A DNA stretch of 64,000 nucleotides, taken from contig JAJPKN010000038.1 in the NCBI GenBank assembly GCA_021323695.1, forward strand, positions 62,001-126,000. The letters are read 5' to 3'. The position numbers and the translations under genes are program-made. Shown here in pieces: positions 17,362-26,570 of the stretch (position 1 is the first letter of the stretch; each line of letters starts with the position of its first letter). This stretch comes from Actinomycetota bacterium (lineage in GTDB: Bacteria; Actinomycetota; Acidimicrobiia; Acidimicrobiales; Palsa-688). The notes below the pieces were generated by a model, which did not search any database, was not told the DNA's origin, and saw nothing but the letters and a program-made list of their open reading frames with translations.

Positions 17362-20300
17362 CCACCTTGAGCTTGGGCCGCCAGGCCCTGCCTGGCTCGC
17401 TGCCCCGCCACCACGTGCACCGTCCCCGCCTGGTCGAGCGGCTCGCCTCGTCGAGAGCCGCCCTCGTGACCGCCGGAGGTGGCTACGGCAAGAGCCTGCT
17501 CGCCGCCGAGCTCGCTCACGGGCTCGGCCTGGCAACGGTGAAGGTCGTCCTCGGGGACCAGGACGCCACGCCGCAGGCACTGGTGGCTCGGATCGCCCAG
17601 GGCCTTGCACGGGCCCAGCTGCGCGACGCCGCGGTGGCCCTGCGCGACCGCCGCCTCAGCCCCGGCGAGGCGGTAGATGCGCTGGCCACGGCATTGGCTG
17701 CCGAGAGAGAGCCGGTGGTGCTGGTAATAGACGATGCCCATCACCTCGGGACGGAGGCCCAGGGGTTGGTGAGGCACCTGGTGGCAGCCGGCCCCGATGA
17801 CAGCCGCTTCCTGGTGCTCTCCCGCAGCCCTCTGGCGCTGTTGGCAAATGAGGCCCCTGTCCACGACGTCCTCCAACTTGGCGGCGCGGACCTGGCCTTC
17901 CGCCCGTCGGAGACCGTGGAGCTGGCTAGCCGGTTGGGCTGCGAGCTGGGCACGACTGATGCCTTGGCATTGTGCCAGGCGACCGGGGGGTGGGTGGCAG
18001 CGCTCGTCCTGGCTCTTCGCCAGCTCTCCCAGGCCATCGACATGGCCACCGACCTCAGAAGGGTCATCGAACAAAAGCGCCCGTTGCGCTACCTGTTGGA
18101 CCGCCAGCTAGAAGCCATGGGACCGCAACTGTCGCAGCTGGTGGTGCAGCTGGCGCACCTACCGTTGATCTCTGCCACCGTCGTCGAGGCGGTCGCTGGC
18201 ACATCCGCGGCACTGGAGCGTGCGGGCGCCATCGGCCTGCCTGTGTCGGTCCGCCTCGACGGGTGGTGCGAGCTCCCGGGGCCAGTGCAGGAGCTGCTGC
18301 GCCGCATGGGGCCATTGGAGGCCTCCACGGCCCGGGCGGCGGCCTTGGTGTACGCCCGCTCGGGCGAGCTGGCTGAAGCTGTGGCAGTCCTCCTCGGAGC
18401 CGGGCTCGCCGACGATGCGGCTGAGGCCGCGGGGTCGGTCACCCCCCAGGACGCCGACGAGCTCGGGTTCCTCCGGCTGCAGACCATCGCTGACGCCATC
18501 CCGGCCTCAGCTCTCGACCGCCACCCCCATCTGTTGCTTCATCTCGCTCGAGCGTGCGAACCGGCGGCGCAGACCTCGTTGCGGTCCCAATGCCTGGAAC
18601 GGGTCGCCGGGCTGGCAACCAGCACAGCCGACGGGCCTTTGTCGAGGGCAGCCGTAGCGGAGCTGTGCCGGGACATGGTACGCGACGGCCAGCCAAGACA
18701 GGCAGAGAGCCTGGCCCTTTCAGTCCTCGAACAGGCAGGGCCAGAGGAGGTCGCGACCCGCGTGCGGGTGCTCGACGCCCTCGGCCGGGCGGCAGCATGG
18801 GGCCGAGAGGAGGCCCAGTTCGACAAGGCAGCCAGGCTCCTGCGGGAGGCCCACTCCCTATGCCTTCAGCTGGGCCACCGCAGTTGGGCCTCGCAGGTCG
18901 TGCTCCCCTTGGCGCACGGGGTGTACTACGCAGCTGGCCGGTTCGACGAAGCACTGGCATGGATCGAAGCGGCCCTCGCCGACCTCCCGGCCCGCAGCCC
19001 TCATCGAGGCGTGACCCTGTCCTTCTACGGCGACATATTGGTAGACTGCGGGCGCTTCGCTGAGGCGTACGCTGCCGCGGACGAGGCGCGTCAAATAGGG
19101 CGGTTCCTGGGTGACGCCCGCGTGAGCGCCTATGCCGAGTGGACCACGGCCAAATGTGCCTCCTGCGCCGGTGACCCGGCCAAGGCGGCAGCAGCGGTAG
19201 GGGCGGCCGAAGCTTTCCGCCACGACTGGTTCGAGCACAGCACAGGCGTGACCTTCCTCGCTGATGCCGCCAACTTGCTCAACCGGGCCGGGCAGCACGA
19301 GCTGAGCGCGTCCTACCTGGCACGAGCACAAGCCCGCCGTGACGAGGCCCCCCTGGACGTGGCCGTCGCAGACGCTGCCATTGCTGCGCGTTCGGGCGAC
19401 CCGCAGCAAGCCAGGCGGCTTCTGGCAGAACTATCGGTGATGCCGCGCCTCGAGCCGCGCGAGAGATGGTGGGTAACGCTCATGATGGCGTACGCCGCGA
19501 CCAGGGCGAAAGACCAGGGTGCAGCCCGACTGGTCTCGCTTGCCTTCGAGCAAGCGGAGGCGCTCGGCAACCCCAACCTCCCCCTCTACCGGGAACGTGC
19601 GGTGGTGGAGAGGCTGGCTGCCCTGGCCAGCGGTGACGGCGCCGCCCGAGCTCGAGCGCTCCTGTCCACAGGGCCCAAGTTCAAGGTCGTCGTCCTAGGC
19701 CGCTTCGGCGTAGCCTCCGGGGGGGACGAGCTGGTGCTGCCCCCAGGCAAGCCGGAGCAACTGGTCAAGGTCCTGGCTGTGGCCGGTCGCCGGCTGCCCA
19801 CCGAGGTCGTCATAGAGCACCTCTGGCCAGAAGTCGAGCCCCAGAGCGGGCGGAAGAGGCTGCGCAACACCCTGAACCGGTTACGCTCTGTCGCCCCCGA
19901 CCTGGTCCAGCGCAGCGGTGAAGCCTTGGCCCTCAACTCGTCAGCCGAGGTGGACATGGAGGGCTTCGAAAGGGAGGCAACGAGAGCTCTCGAACAGCAC
20001 TGTGCCGGCCTCCCCCGGCTGGTGGCCCACAGGTACCCGGGACCGGTGCTCCCCGACGACATCTACGAGGACTGGGCCGCCCCTGCCCGGGAGCGCATCA
20101 GCCGCCTTTTCCTGTCGCTTCTCGACGCAGCGGCCGAAGAGGCCCAGGCCAACGGGGACTTCGACGAGGCGGTCCGCTACGCCGAGCGGGCCATAGAACT
20201 GGGCCCTTACGACGAGCTGCGCTACGTGCGGGCTGCGAGGATCCTCCTCGGCCAGGGCCGGCGGGCCGCGACGCTGTCGGTCCTGCAACGGGCTCGCAAG

Positions 20301-20369
20301 GCGTTGGCCTCCCTTGGCGTCGCCCCCTCTGGGGCTCTTGTGCAGCTGGAACAAGATGCCCGAGCATGA
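17358..20369 (+). CDS. large MalT-like ATPase regulator with C-terminal winged-helix and BTAD (SARP-type) domains
   Basis: This 1003-residue regulator begins with a STAND-type ATPase: Walker A TAGGGYGKSLLAAEL near residue 39 and Walker B VVLVIDDAHHL near 120, with a VLSRSP block. A long TPR-like helical region follows. The C-terminal part from about residue 775 has an OmpR-like winged helix (FKVVVLGRFGV to HLWPEVEPQSGRKRLRNTLNRL) and a bacterial transcriptional activation domain (EDWAAPARERISRLF, DEAVRYAERAIELGPYDE). The domain order is the reverse of classical SARPs. Such proteins usually activate neighbouring accessory or secretory genes after sensing a ligand. Adjacent targets could be the two secreted proteins on the other strand. 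The start is TTG, coupled to the small ORF upstream. Confidence 0.85.
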   Translation: MTTLSLGRQALPGSLPRHHVHRPRLVERLASSRAALVTAGGGYGKSLLAAELAHGLGLATVKVVLGDQDATPQALVARIAQGLARAQLRDAAVALRDRRLSPGEAVDALATALAAEREPVVLVIDDAHHLGTEAQGLVRHLVAAGPDDSRFLVLSRSPLALLANEAPVHDVLQLGGADLAFRPSETVELASRLGCELGTTDALALCQATGGWVAALVLALRQLSQAIDMATDLRRVIEQKRPLRYLLDRQLEAMGPQLSQLVVQLAHLPLISATVVEAVAGTSAALERAGAIGLPVSVRLDGWCELPGPVQELLRRMGPLEASTARAAALVYARSGELAEAVAVLLGAGLADDAAEAAGSVTPQDADELGFLRLQTIADAIPASALDRHPHLLLHLARACEPAAQTSLRSQCLERVAGLATSTADGPLSRAAVAELCRDMVRDGQPRQAESLALSVLEQAGPEEVATRVRVLDALGRAAAWGREEAQFDKAARLLREAHSLCLQLGHRSWASQVVLPLAHGVYYAAGRFDEALAWIEAALADLPARSPHRGVTLSFYGDILVDCGRFAEAYAAADEARQIGRFLGDARVSAYAEWTTAKCASCAGDPAKAAAAVGAAEAFRHDWFEHSTGVTFLADAANLLNRAGQHELSASYLARAQARRDEAPLDVAVADAAIAARSGDPQQARRLLAELSVMPRLEPRERWWVTLMMAYAATRAKDQGAARLVSLAFEQAEALGNPNLPLYRERAVVERLAALASGDGAARARALLSTGPKFKVVVLGRFGVASGGDELVLPPGKPEQLVKVLAVAGRRLPTEVVIEHLWPEVEPQSGRKRLRNTLNRLRSVAPDLVQRSGEALALNSSAEVDMEGFEREATRALEQHCAGLPRLVAHRYPGPVLPDDIYEDWAAPARERISRLFLSLLDAAAEEAQANGDFDEAVRYAERAIELGPYDELRYVRAARILLGQGRRAATLSVLQRARKALASLGVAPSGALVQLEQDARA

Positions 20370-20614
20370 AGCCGTGGGACGCCGGCGGGACGCCGGTGAG
20401 CTTGGCTGTCCAGATGAACGTCTCCGTGCTCTTGCGGCTCCTTCCCGAACCTCTTGCCCGCGGTTGCCTGGTTGGCGAGGTGGAGGTTGTAAGAACGGGG
20501 CAACGGGCACTGGTCAGGAGCGTCGAAGAGCTCGTCGCTTACCTCCAGGGGGTCGCCAGCCCGGCGGCGACGGAGCCGGGCACGGCTCAAGAGGCCATGC
20601 CCGGCACGACATAG
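20366..20614 (+). CDS. small conserved-type protein following the regulator, hypothetical
   Basis: The ATG overlaps the regulator stop as ATGA. The 82-residue product has a compact core: MNVSVLLRLLPEPLARGCL, then VGEVEVVRTGQRALVRSVEELVAYLQ. A charged, beta-strand-rich half followed by an amphipathic helix resembles small proteins I associate with actinobacterial LuxR/SARP loci, but I cannot name a family. Tight coupling suggests it works with or modulates the regulator. Confidence 0.65.
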   Translation: MKPWDAGGTPVSLAVQMNVSVLLRLLPEPLARGCLVGEVEVVRTGQRALVRSVEELVAYLQGVASPAATEPGTAQEAMPGTT

Positions 20615-20663
20615 GTCGCGGCCGCTCCCGGTCTCGTGGCCAGCTTCAGGCCAGGGGGCTTGG

Positions 20664-21803
20664 TCACCGCGCTACGGGCACGGGGACGACGAACCCGCCC
20701 TTGGCGCTGTAGCCGGCCACCCAGCACAGCATTGGCGACGAGCACGACAGGGCGTTCAACGCTGCGCTCCAAGGCAGCTCCAAGGCCAACGTCCTGGCGG
20801 GCCGGCCGGGCAAGATGACGCTCAGAGCGCTGGCGTCGGTGCCGGACGCCGAGATCTTGGTGTAGCCGGCTACGACGCACTCAACCGGGCTCGGGCAGGC
20901 GATGCCCTGTGCCTGTTTGTACGGCAGGGGGGACCCTGGGCCAGGCACCCCGGTCGCCCCGTTGACGGGCACGGCCTTAGCGAAGCCGACGGCAAAACAG
21001 CTCACCGGGTCGGCACAACCAAGGTGCAGGGAGGGGCTGACCGGGTGCGAGGCGACGATGGCGCCGCCTTTGAGCACCACGACCTGCGAGCTGGTGGACG
21101 AAGTGACGAGCCCGAGGCAGGTGCTCGATGGACAGGCGACGGCCACCCCCTGCCCCTTGGGGCCTACCCTCGCCTTGCCCATTGTGCCCGTTGGCCCCAC
21201 CGACAAGGAAAGTGGTACGAAGACGCTGGTGAAGTTCGGGTACTTGCCTTGGTAACCTCCCAGCCAGCACTGGCCTGTGCTGGAACAGGCGAGGGCGTCG
21301 AAACCGAGCGTCCCGGGTGCCGGCGTAACCGGCCCAAAGTTACCTGTAATGGTGCTCACCCGCTCCCAGGTGCCAATGCCGCTGCTGCTGCCGGCACCAA
21401 TGCAGGCCGACAAGCCAGGCGGGCAAACCAGCGCACTTATGTTGTCACCCAAGGCCTTCCCGACGTTAAGCACGCGGAACGACCGGGTCAGCGGGTTGAG
21501 CGCCCCCACGAAGGTCGCCCCGTTTGGCGTGGAGCCGGTGACATTGCAACGGGTGGGCGAGCAGCTGAGCGCGATGGGCGCATAGTTCGCACCTAGCATC
21601 ACCGGCTGCAACTGGCCTGAGGCACTCGCTCCAGCTGCCCCGTAGGCCGCCGCGGCCCAGGGGCCCGCCGTCGCCCAGCTGGCCAACGTAGCCACCAGCA
21701 CCAGCGCGGCCCGCAGATGGCCCTGCTTTCCCTGGCGCCTAGCTGCCTGGTTGCCCGAAGCGGGCGTACGCCTTGGCCGGCACAGTCGTGGGTCGGGGTA
21801 CAT
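20664..21803 (-). CDS. secreted protein with seven Cys-pair repeats (propeller-like)
   Basis: The 379-residue protein has a basic N-terminus and a hydrophobic export segment (AALVLVATLASWATAGPWAAAAYG) with an alanine-rich cleavage region. The rest contains seven repeats, each with a cysteine pair 5-6 residues apart: LSCSPTRC, LVCPPGLSAC, LACSSTGQC, VACPSSTC, LGCADPVSC, IACPSPVEC, LSCSSPMLC. These are usually followed by a small-hydrophobic-Gly segment such as AVGF or VAGY. The regular spacing of about 40-50 residues suggests a seven-bladed propeller stapled by disulfides. Function is unknown. The start at 21803 is set by AAAGGAG 5 bases upstream. It follows the TIG-repeat gene by 21 bp, probably in one operon. 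Confidence 0.8.
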   Translation of the reverse strand: MYPDPRLCRPRRTPASGNQAARRQGKQGHLRAALVLVATLASWATAGPWAAAAYGAAGASASGQLQPVMLGANYAPIALSCSPTRCNVTGSTPNGATFVGALNPLTRSFRVLNVGKALGDNISALVCPPGLSACIGAGSSSGIGTWERVSTITGNFGPVTPAPGTLGFDALACSSTGQCWLGGYQGKYPNFTSVFVPLSLSVGPTGTMGKARVGPKGQGVAVACPSSTCLGLVTSSTSSQVVVLKGGAIVASHPVSPSLHLGCADPVSCFAVGFAKAVPVNGATGVPGPGSPLPYKQAQGIACPSPVECVVAGYTKISASGTDASALSVILPGRPARTLALELPWSAALNALSCSSPMLCWVAGYSAKGGFVVPVPVAR

Positions 21804-21824
21804 CAACGCTCCTTTCTCTTCCCG

Positions 21825-24368
21825 CTACTGGGTGAAGGTGAAACTGGCGGAAGTGGCGTCGGGCTGCGAGCTGTAGCTCCTGCCGGCGACTGTGATGCTG
21901 ACGGTCACATGAGCCGTGACCGAAGTGGCCCCCCGCATGAGGCCGGTAACGTCCGGGGTGGCGACGGTCACCACGTCTCCGTCCGAACTCACGTCGATAA
22001 CCCGGCCTTGCACCACACGGCCACCGATCTCGAAGCTGACCTCGGTACCGCGGGCTGACAAACCGCTGACGGGGCTGTCGCTCAGGAACCCTTGCCCGAA
22101 CACCTGCACCGTCGTGTGGCCGGCGGCAAGGGCGGTGGCCGGCTGGGTGCGGGAGATCTTGGGGTACGCGTACAAGAACTGGTCAGACGGGCTCTTTGGC
22201 GTCGTCACCAGCTGGCCGTCCGGCTCTTGGACCTCCACCCTCACGTCGGTGACCAAGCCGTCGTAGGGACGCGACACCGCCTGGGCAGACATGTCAGGTG
22301 CCTTGACCGTGATGCTGGTCGGGGTCGAGCTGACCACCCTGGCGACCTCCTCGCTCGGCACCTGGTTGCCGGCGTACTCGAAACGGACGCTTTTGACGTC
22401 CGAGAAGCCGACCCCCGAGATCACGACCTGGCCGCCGCCCACCGGGCCGACCGCCGGGCTGACCCCGGTCACCTTCACGGGGTAGATCGTGTAGTGGTCG
22501 GCATCGCTCAGCGGGGAGAGCAGGCCGAACGGGTCCCCCTCGACAGGTACGGACACGGTGATGTCGGCGACGATCGGGTTGGTAGAACCGGTGGAGGTGA
22601 AGGCATCGCTGGCGTCCGGTGGGACGAAGACCAGCCTCTTGTCGGAGCAAACCGTAGCGGGTGCGTCAAGTGGCTTTTGAGACTTCGTCTCTCCCGGGTA
22701 GCTGAGCAGCACTTCGTCGGCACCGGTGAAGCCTTCGCCCTCCACCACGACCGCGCCGTCCGGGGGAGCGGCACATGAGACGTCCGCCACATCGGCCCCC
22801 TCCATCGGGCCCTGGTTGGGGTCGACGGAGCTGACGTAGGGGACGATCGCCCTGTACTGGTCGGCCGGTTGGCTGACCGGGGAGCTGAAGTCGTACCTGG
22901 TGCCAGGTACCACCACCACCACGTCGACCGCCAGGCACGACGTGGGGAGCGGAGAGCACGAAGACGCTTCCTTGGCCACCCAAGGCGCCAGGTCGGGAGC
23001 CTGCTCGACCGTGATGCGGTGGTCGGTGACCGAGCTGGGGACGACGCTCTTCAAGACCACCTCTTTGCCACCCTGAGAGGCCTCGAAGTCCACTTCTTTG
23101 GCACCATCGAAACCAGAGCCGCTCAGCACCAGGGCCTCTTTGCCTTTGGCGGGGCCGTACGGCGGCTCCACCGATGCCACCTGGGGCCATTGGAAGGTGA
23201 ACCTGTCCGCCGGTGTCTCCTTGCTCGACGTCACGGAACCCACCGTTACGACCACGTCCTCGACGGCGTCCTTGCCGGCCGTCTTGACCACCTGGGTCTG
23301 GTCCGGGACACGCACCAAAAGGGAGCTGTCGGCAACCCGGCCCAACAGTTGGGCAGGTGCCTTTGTGCCGTTGGCTTGGACGAAGTCGACCGAGCTGGTC
23401 CCCTTGAAACCGCTGCCCAAGACGAACAGCTCGGTGCCGCCGCGGGCCGGGCCGGCGTGGACGGAGAGCCCCGTGACCTTGGGCTGGGGTGGCCCCACAG
23501 TGAAGTCGGCAGCGCCGCTATCGGAAGACAGGTCAAGCCGGCAGCTATCTTCTGCCACCGACCCGTTGGGCCCGCAGGAACCGACGCTGACGTCCTTCTG
23601 CCCCCCAACCGTGACCGAGTAGCTGCCGGGTCGCACCAGGGCGTCGTAGAAGCCGTCGGCGTTGGTAACCACGTGCCCGGACGTGGGCCCCGAGACGTCG
23701 ACCTCCTGGCCGGCGAGCGGCTTGCCGTCGGTGGACAAGACGGTCCCGCTTATGGCCCGGCCCTTGACCAGGACGTAGAAATAGTCCTGGCTGTCGGCAC
23801 CCCCTATGTAGTTGCCTATCCCGACCTGTACTATGCTCCATTGCGGCGTCCCAAAGGCGTCGCCAGCCGTGGCCTTCCAGTCGCAAAAAGTGTCGTCGCT
23901 GCCGCAGCCCGCCACCTTTTCCCCGGGCCATTGCCAGTCGTAGCCGGTCACGCACTCCTTGCCGTTGGAGCCGATGCAGCCTCCCTTCCAGGGGGGAGGG
24001 CCCGAGATCTGCATGTCGACCACTTGGCCCTCGTTCACGATATGTGGGCTGACCACAAGGCCCCCGAGCCAGGACTCGTCCATGCGGGAGCGCAGCGGCG
24101 GAGCGGGCAGGCTCGACAACTGCGGCCCTGCGTCCGCCGCCACTCGTGCGTGTGCCGTCGGTTGCCATTGGCCCCCTTGAGCCAACGGGGCAGCTCCCGC
24201 GGCACCCGCGCCCGGAGGACCGGCCGCCGCCCAGCCGGCAACGACCGCGATCGCAACCGAAACGGACGCAACTGCGGGCAAGTGGCGCCAGCGGTGGCCT
24301 ATAGGGCGCCACCTGGGAAGCGGCAAAAAAGGGGCTGGCGCTGGGCGAGGGCGGGTCAGGTACCTCAT
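21825..24368 (-). CDS. large secreted IPT/TIG-repeat protein
   Basis: The 847-residue protein is exported: after a basic, proline-rich N-terminus, residues about 30-60 are hydrophobic (VASVSVAIAVVAGWAAAG). A cysteine-containing domain follows (GPPPWKGGCIGSNGKECVTGYDWQ), then a carboxypeptidase-regulatory-like beta domain (ISGTVLSTDGKPLAGQEV). About five IPT/TIG immunoglobulin-like repeats come next, each starting like VTGLSVHAGPARGGTELFV, VASVEPPYGPAKGKEALVL or VTGVSPAVGPVGGGQVVI and containing a GxGF turn. Such repeats build rigid stalks for surface adhesion or matrix proteins. No membrane anchor or sortase motif is visible at the C-terminus. It is convergent with the SARP-type regulator unit. 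Confidence 0.85.
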   Translation of the reverse strand: MRYLTRPRPAPAPFLPLPRWRPIGHRWRHLPAVASVSVAIAVVAGWAAAGPPGAGAAGAAPLAQGGQWQPTAHARVAADAGPQLSSLPAPPLRSRMDESWLGGLVVSPHIVNEGQVVDMQISGPPPWKGGCIGSNGKECVTGYDWQWPGEKVAGCGSDDTFCDWKATAGDAFGTPQWSIVQVGIGNYIGGADSQDYFYVLVKGRAISGTVLSTDGKPLAGQEVDVSGPTSGHVVTNADGFYDALVRPGSYSVTVGGQKDVSVGSCGPNGSVAEDSCRLDLSSDSGAADFTVGPPQPKVTGLSVHAGPARGGTELFVLGSGFKGTSSVDFVQANGTKAPAQLLGRVADSSLLVRVPDQTQVVKTAGKDAVEDVVVTVGSVTSSKETPADRFTFQWPQVASVEPPYGPAKGKEALVLSGSGFDGAKEVDFEASQGGKEVVLKSVVPSSVTDHRITVEQAPDLAPWVAKEASSCSPLPTSCLAVDVVVVVPGTRYDFSSPVSQPADQYRAIVPYVSSVDPNQGPMEGADVADVSCAAPPDGAVVVEGEGFTGADEVLLSYPGETKSQKPLDAPATVCSDKRLVFVPPDASDAFTSTGSTNPIVADITVSVPVEGDPFGLLSPLSDADHYTIYPVKVTGVSPAVGPVGGGQVVISGVGFSDVKSVRFEYAGNQVPSEEVARVVSSTPTSITVKAPDMSAQAVSRPYDGLVTDVRVEVQEPDGQLVTTPKSPSDQFLYAYPKISRTQPATALAAGHTTVQVFGQGFLSDSPVSGLSARGTEVSFEIGGRVVQGRVIDVSSDGDVVTVATPDVTGLMRGATSVTAHVTVSITVAGRSYSSQPDATSASFTFTQ

Positions 24369-24578
24369 GCGAGCATCTCAACCAGGCGGCGTCCCACGAG
24401 CGTCCCACCAACGGCCCTGTGTTGGCCGGCAAGTGCTCACCGCTCAGCTAGGCGCGCTCGCGGTGCCGCCGGCAAAAGCCGCGGGACCGTAGTGGCCAGA
24501 GCCGCCCTGCGAGGTCCCGGGACTGCATGTCGTCGCCGGGACGCCGGCACCCAAGGCCCAAGGGGGCCGGCAGCGCAC

Positions 24579-24584
24579 TACGGT
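24579..24584 (+). promoter_or_regulatory. -10 element of kynU (leaderless)
   Basis: TACGGT lies 8 bases before the chosen ATG at 24593, which supports that start over an ATG 66 bp upstream. Confidence 0.5.
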
Positions 24585-24592
24585 CGTGCACG

Positions 24593-25849
24593 ATGGAGGG
24601 CTTGCCCCAAGACCGCGAAGAGGCGCTGGAGGCAGACCGCGAAGATCCTTTGGCCTCCTACCGGTCCCTTTTCCATCACGACGAAGGCGCACCTATTTAC
24701 CTGGACGGCAACTCCCTCGGCCGCCAACCCCGAGGGACGGCCGGCGCCCTGGGGGCGGTGCTCGACCAGTGGCGCCGCGACCTGGTGGGGGGCTGGGACT
24801 ACTGGATGGACCTGCCCACCGTCGTCGGTGACCGCATCGGCCAGCTCCTGGGCGCCGGGCCGGGCCAGGTGGCCGTGAGCGACTCCACCACCGTGAACCT
24901 CTACAAACTGGCGGCTGCGGCTCTCGACGCCAGGCCCGGCCGGGGGGTCATCTTGGGGGACGGGCACGATTTCCCTACTGTCCGCTACGTCCTGCAGGGG
25001 CTGGCCGCCCGCTCTGGCCGGCGCCTCGAACTGCTGGGCACCGATCCGGTGGAGGGGCCGCGGCTGGCGGACATCACGCCCCGCCTGGGGGAGGACGTAG
25101 CCCTGGTATGCCTCTCGGCCGTCAACTACCGCTCCGGGGCCGTGCTCGACATGGAGGCCGTGACCGAGGCCGCGCACCGGGCCGGGGCATTGGCCTTGTT
25201 CGACCTCAGCCATGCGGCCGGGGTGCTCCCGGTGGGCCTGGACCGCTCAGGTGCCGACCTGGCCGTCGGGTGCGGCTACAAGTACCTCAATGGCGGACCG
25301 GGCGCGCCGGCCTGGTTGTACGTGCGGGCCGAGGCCCAGCCACAGCTCCGCTCGCCGATCTGGGGGTGGTTCGGCCAGGAGGACCAGTTCGCCATGGGGC
25401 CTGCGTACCAACCCGCTGAGGGCATCCGGCGCTTCCTCGCTGGCACTCCGGACGTGGCGGGGATAATGGCGCTCGACGCTGGGATCAGCCCCCTGCTGGC
25501 GGCCGGGCTCCCGGCGCTGTGGGCCAAGACCCGCCGCCTGGTCGGCCTCCTGGCCAGGCGCAGCGAAGAGCTGCTGGCCCCTCTGGGGGCCCGGGTGGTG
25601 AGCCCGGCTGACCCAACCAGAAGAGGGGGCCACCTGGCCATTTCCCACCCCCGTGCTTGGAGCGCCGCCTACCTGCTCGTCCAGCGGGGCCTGGTGGTGC
25701 CCGACTTCCGGCCTCCCGACGTGCTTCGGCTGGCGCCGGTGGCGGCCTACACGAGCTTCACCGAAGCCTGGGACGCGCTCGACCGCATCGCCTCTGTCCT
25801 GGCCGACCCCGCGGTCCACCAAGACGTGCCCCGCAAGCGGGTCACCTGA
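24593..25849 (+). CDS. kynU: kynureninase
   Basis: KynU is a PLP enzyme that splits kynurenine to anthranilate and alanine (or 3-hydroxykynurenine to 3-hydroxyanthranilate). The 418-residue product has YLDGNSLGRQPRG near its N-terminus, DSTTVNLYKL, FDLSHAAGVLPV and the PLP-lysine block VGCGYKYLNGGPGAPAWLYV, then WFGQEDQFAMGPAYQPAEGIRRFLAGTP and VPDFRPPDVLRLAPVAAYTSF. These are all hallmark motifs. Other kynurenine-pathway genes are absent from the window, so it may serve tryptophan degradation or anthranilate supply. The last 8 bases overlap the convergent cytochrome gene. Confidence 0.93.
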   Translation: MEGLPQDREEALEADREDPLASYRSLFHHDEGAPIYLDGNSLGRQPRGTAGALGAVLDQWRRDLVGGWDYWMDLPTVVGDRIGQLLGAGPGQVAVSDSTTVNLYKLAAAALDARPGRGVILGDGHDFPTVRYVLQGLAARSGRRLELLGTDPVEGPRLADITPRLGEDVALVCLSAVNYRSGAVLDMEAVTEAAHRAGALALFDLSHAAGVLPVGLDRSGADLAVGCGYKYLNGGPGAPAWLYVRAEAQPQLRSPIWGWFGQEDQFAMGPAYQPAEGIRRFLAGTPDVAGIMALDAGISPLLAAGLPALWAKTRRLVGLLARRSEELLAPLGARVVSPADPTRRGGHLAISHPRAWSAAYLLVQRGLVVPDFRPPDVLRLAPVAAYTSFTEAWDALDRIASVLADPAVHQDVPRKRVT

Positions 25850-26525
25850 AGCCGGCCCCGTCGGCCCGGCTGGCCCCGTCGGCCTCTTCCAGCCACAGCG
25901 GGGCGTGGCGCTCGGCCCACTGCCGGCTTACTTCCCCGGTGAACATCGAGCGCAGGGCGCCAGGGTGCGACAAGGCCATGGCCACATGGCCCAAGGCTAC
26001 GGCAGTAAAGGCCAAGGCTACGGCGTCGTGGACGAAAGTGGCGCCTGTCCGCCAGGAAAGGGGCCAGAAGTACGACCAGCGCATGACCGCCCCGGTCATC
26101 AGCATCACCACCATGACCCCACCGGTGAAGGCGGTGTTGAGCTTCTGGCCGGCATTGAACTTACCCGCCGCCAGGCCACGAGGCCGTTGGCCTCGGGCCA
26201 CCCGCCCAAGCCACAGCCTGTCCAGCTGGCTCCAGCGGTTGAGCCGACGGAGGTCTGCCCGCAGGCCCCTGCCCCAAGAGCCCAGGAGCGACACCACGAG
26301 GGGCAAAGGCAGGGCCAAGCCGGTGTCGACATGGGCACGTTCCACCAGCGCCCGGCGGCCTACCGCCGCTGCCAGCGCCGGCACGTACAACATGGCCCCG
26401 GTTACCACCAGCACCAAGAAGGCCAGGGCGGTAAGCCAGTGGGCGAGCCGTTCCACCCGGTCGAAGCGGGCCAGCCGGGCCGGGCCATGGGCCTCCGCCG
26501 GCACGCCAGCGGGGACGGCCGTCAT
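25842..26525 (-). CDS. membrane cytochrome b (formate-dehydrogenase gamma/b561 type)
   Basis: The 227-residue protein has four hydrophobic segments and histidines placed as in di-haem membrane cytochromes b: VERLAHWLTALAFLVLVVTG (TM1), the ERAHVDTGLALPLPLVVSLL region (TM2), TAFTGGVMVVMLMTGAVM (TM3), and FVHDAVALAFTAVALGHVAMALSHP (TM4, two or three His). It probably passes electrons between the quinone pool and a partner enzyme. The gene upstream in the same direction, 45 bp away, encodes a Mo-cofactor oxidoreductase, so this is the likely membrane partner in a YedYZ-like arrangement. Confidence 0.8.
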   Translation of the reverse strand: MTAVPAGVPAEAHGPARLARFDRVERLAHWLTALAFLVLVVTGAMLYVPALAAAVGRRALVERAHVDTGLALPLPLVVSLLGSWGRGLRADLRRLNRWSQLDRLWLGRVARGQRPRGLAAGKFNAGQKLNTAFTGGVMVVMLMTGAVMRWSYFWPLSWRTGATFVHDAVALAFTAVALGHVAMALSHPGALRSMFTGEVSRQWAERHAPLWLEEADGASRADGAGFR

Positions 26526-26570
26526 TGCCCCCCGGCCCTCGGGCCAGGGCGGCGCTGGCCAGGGCGGCTG

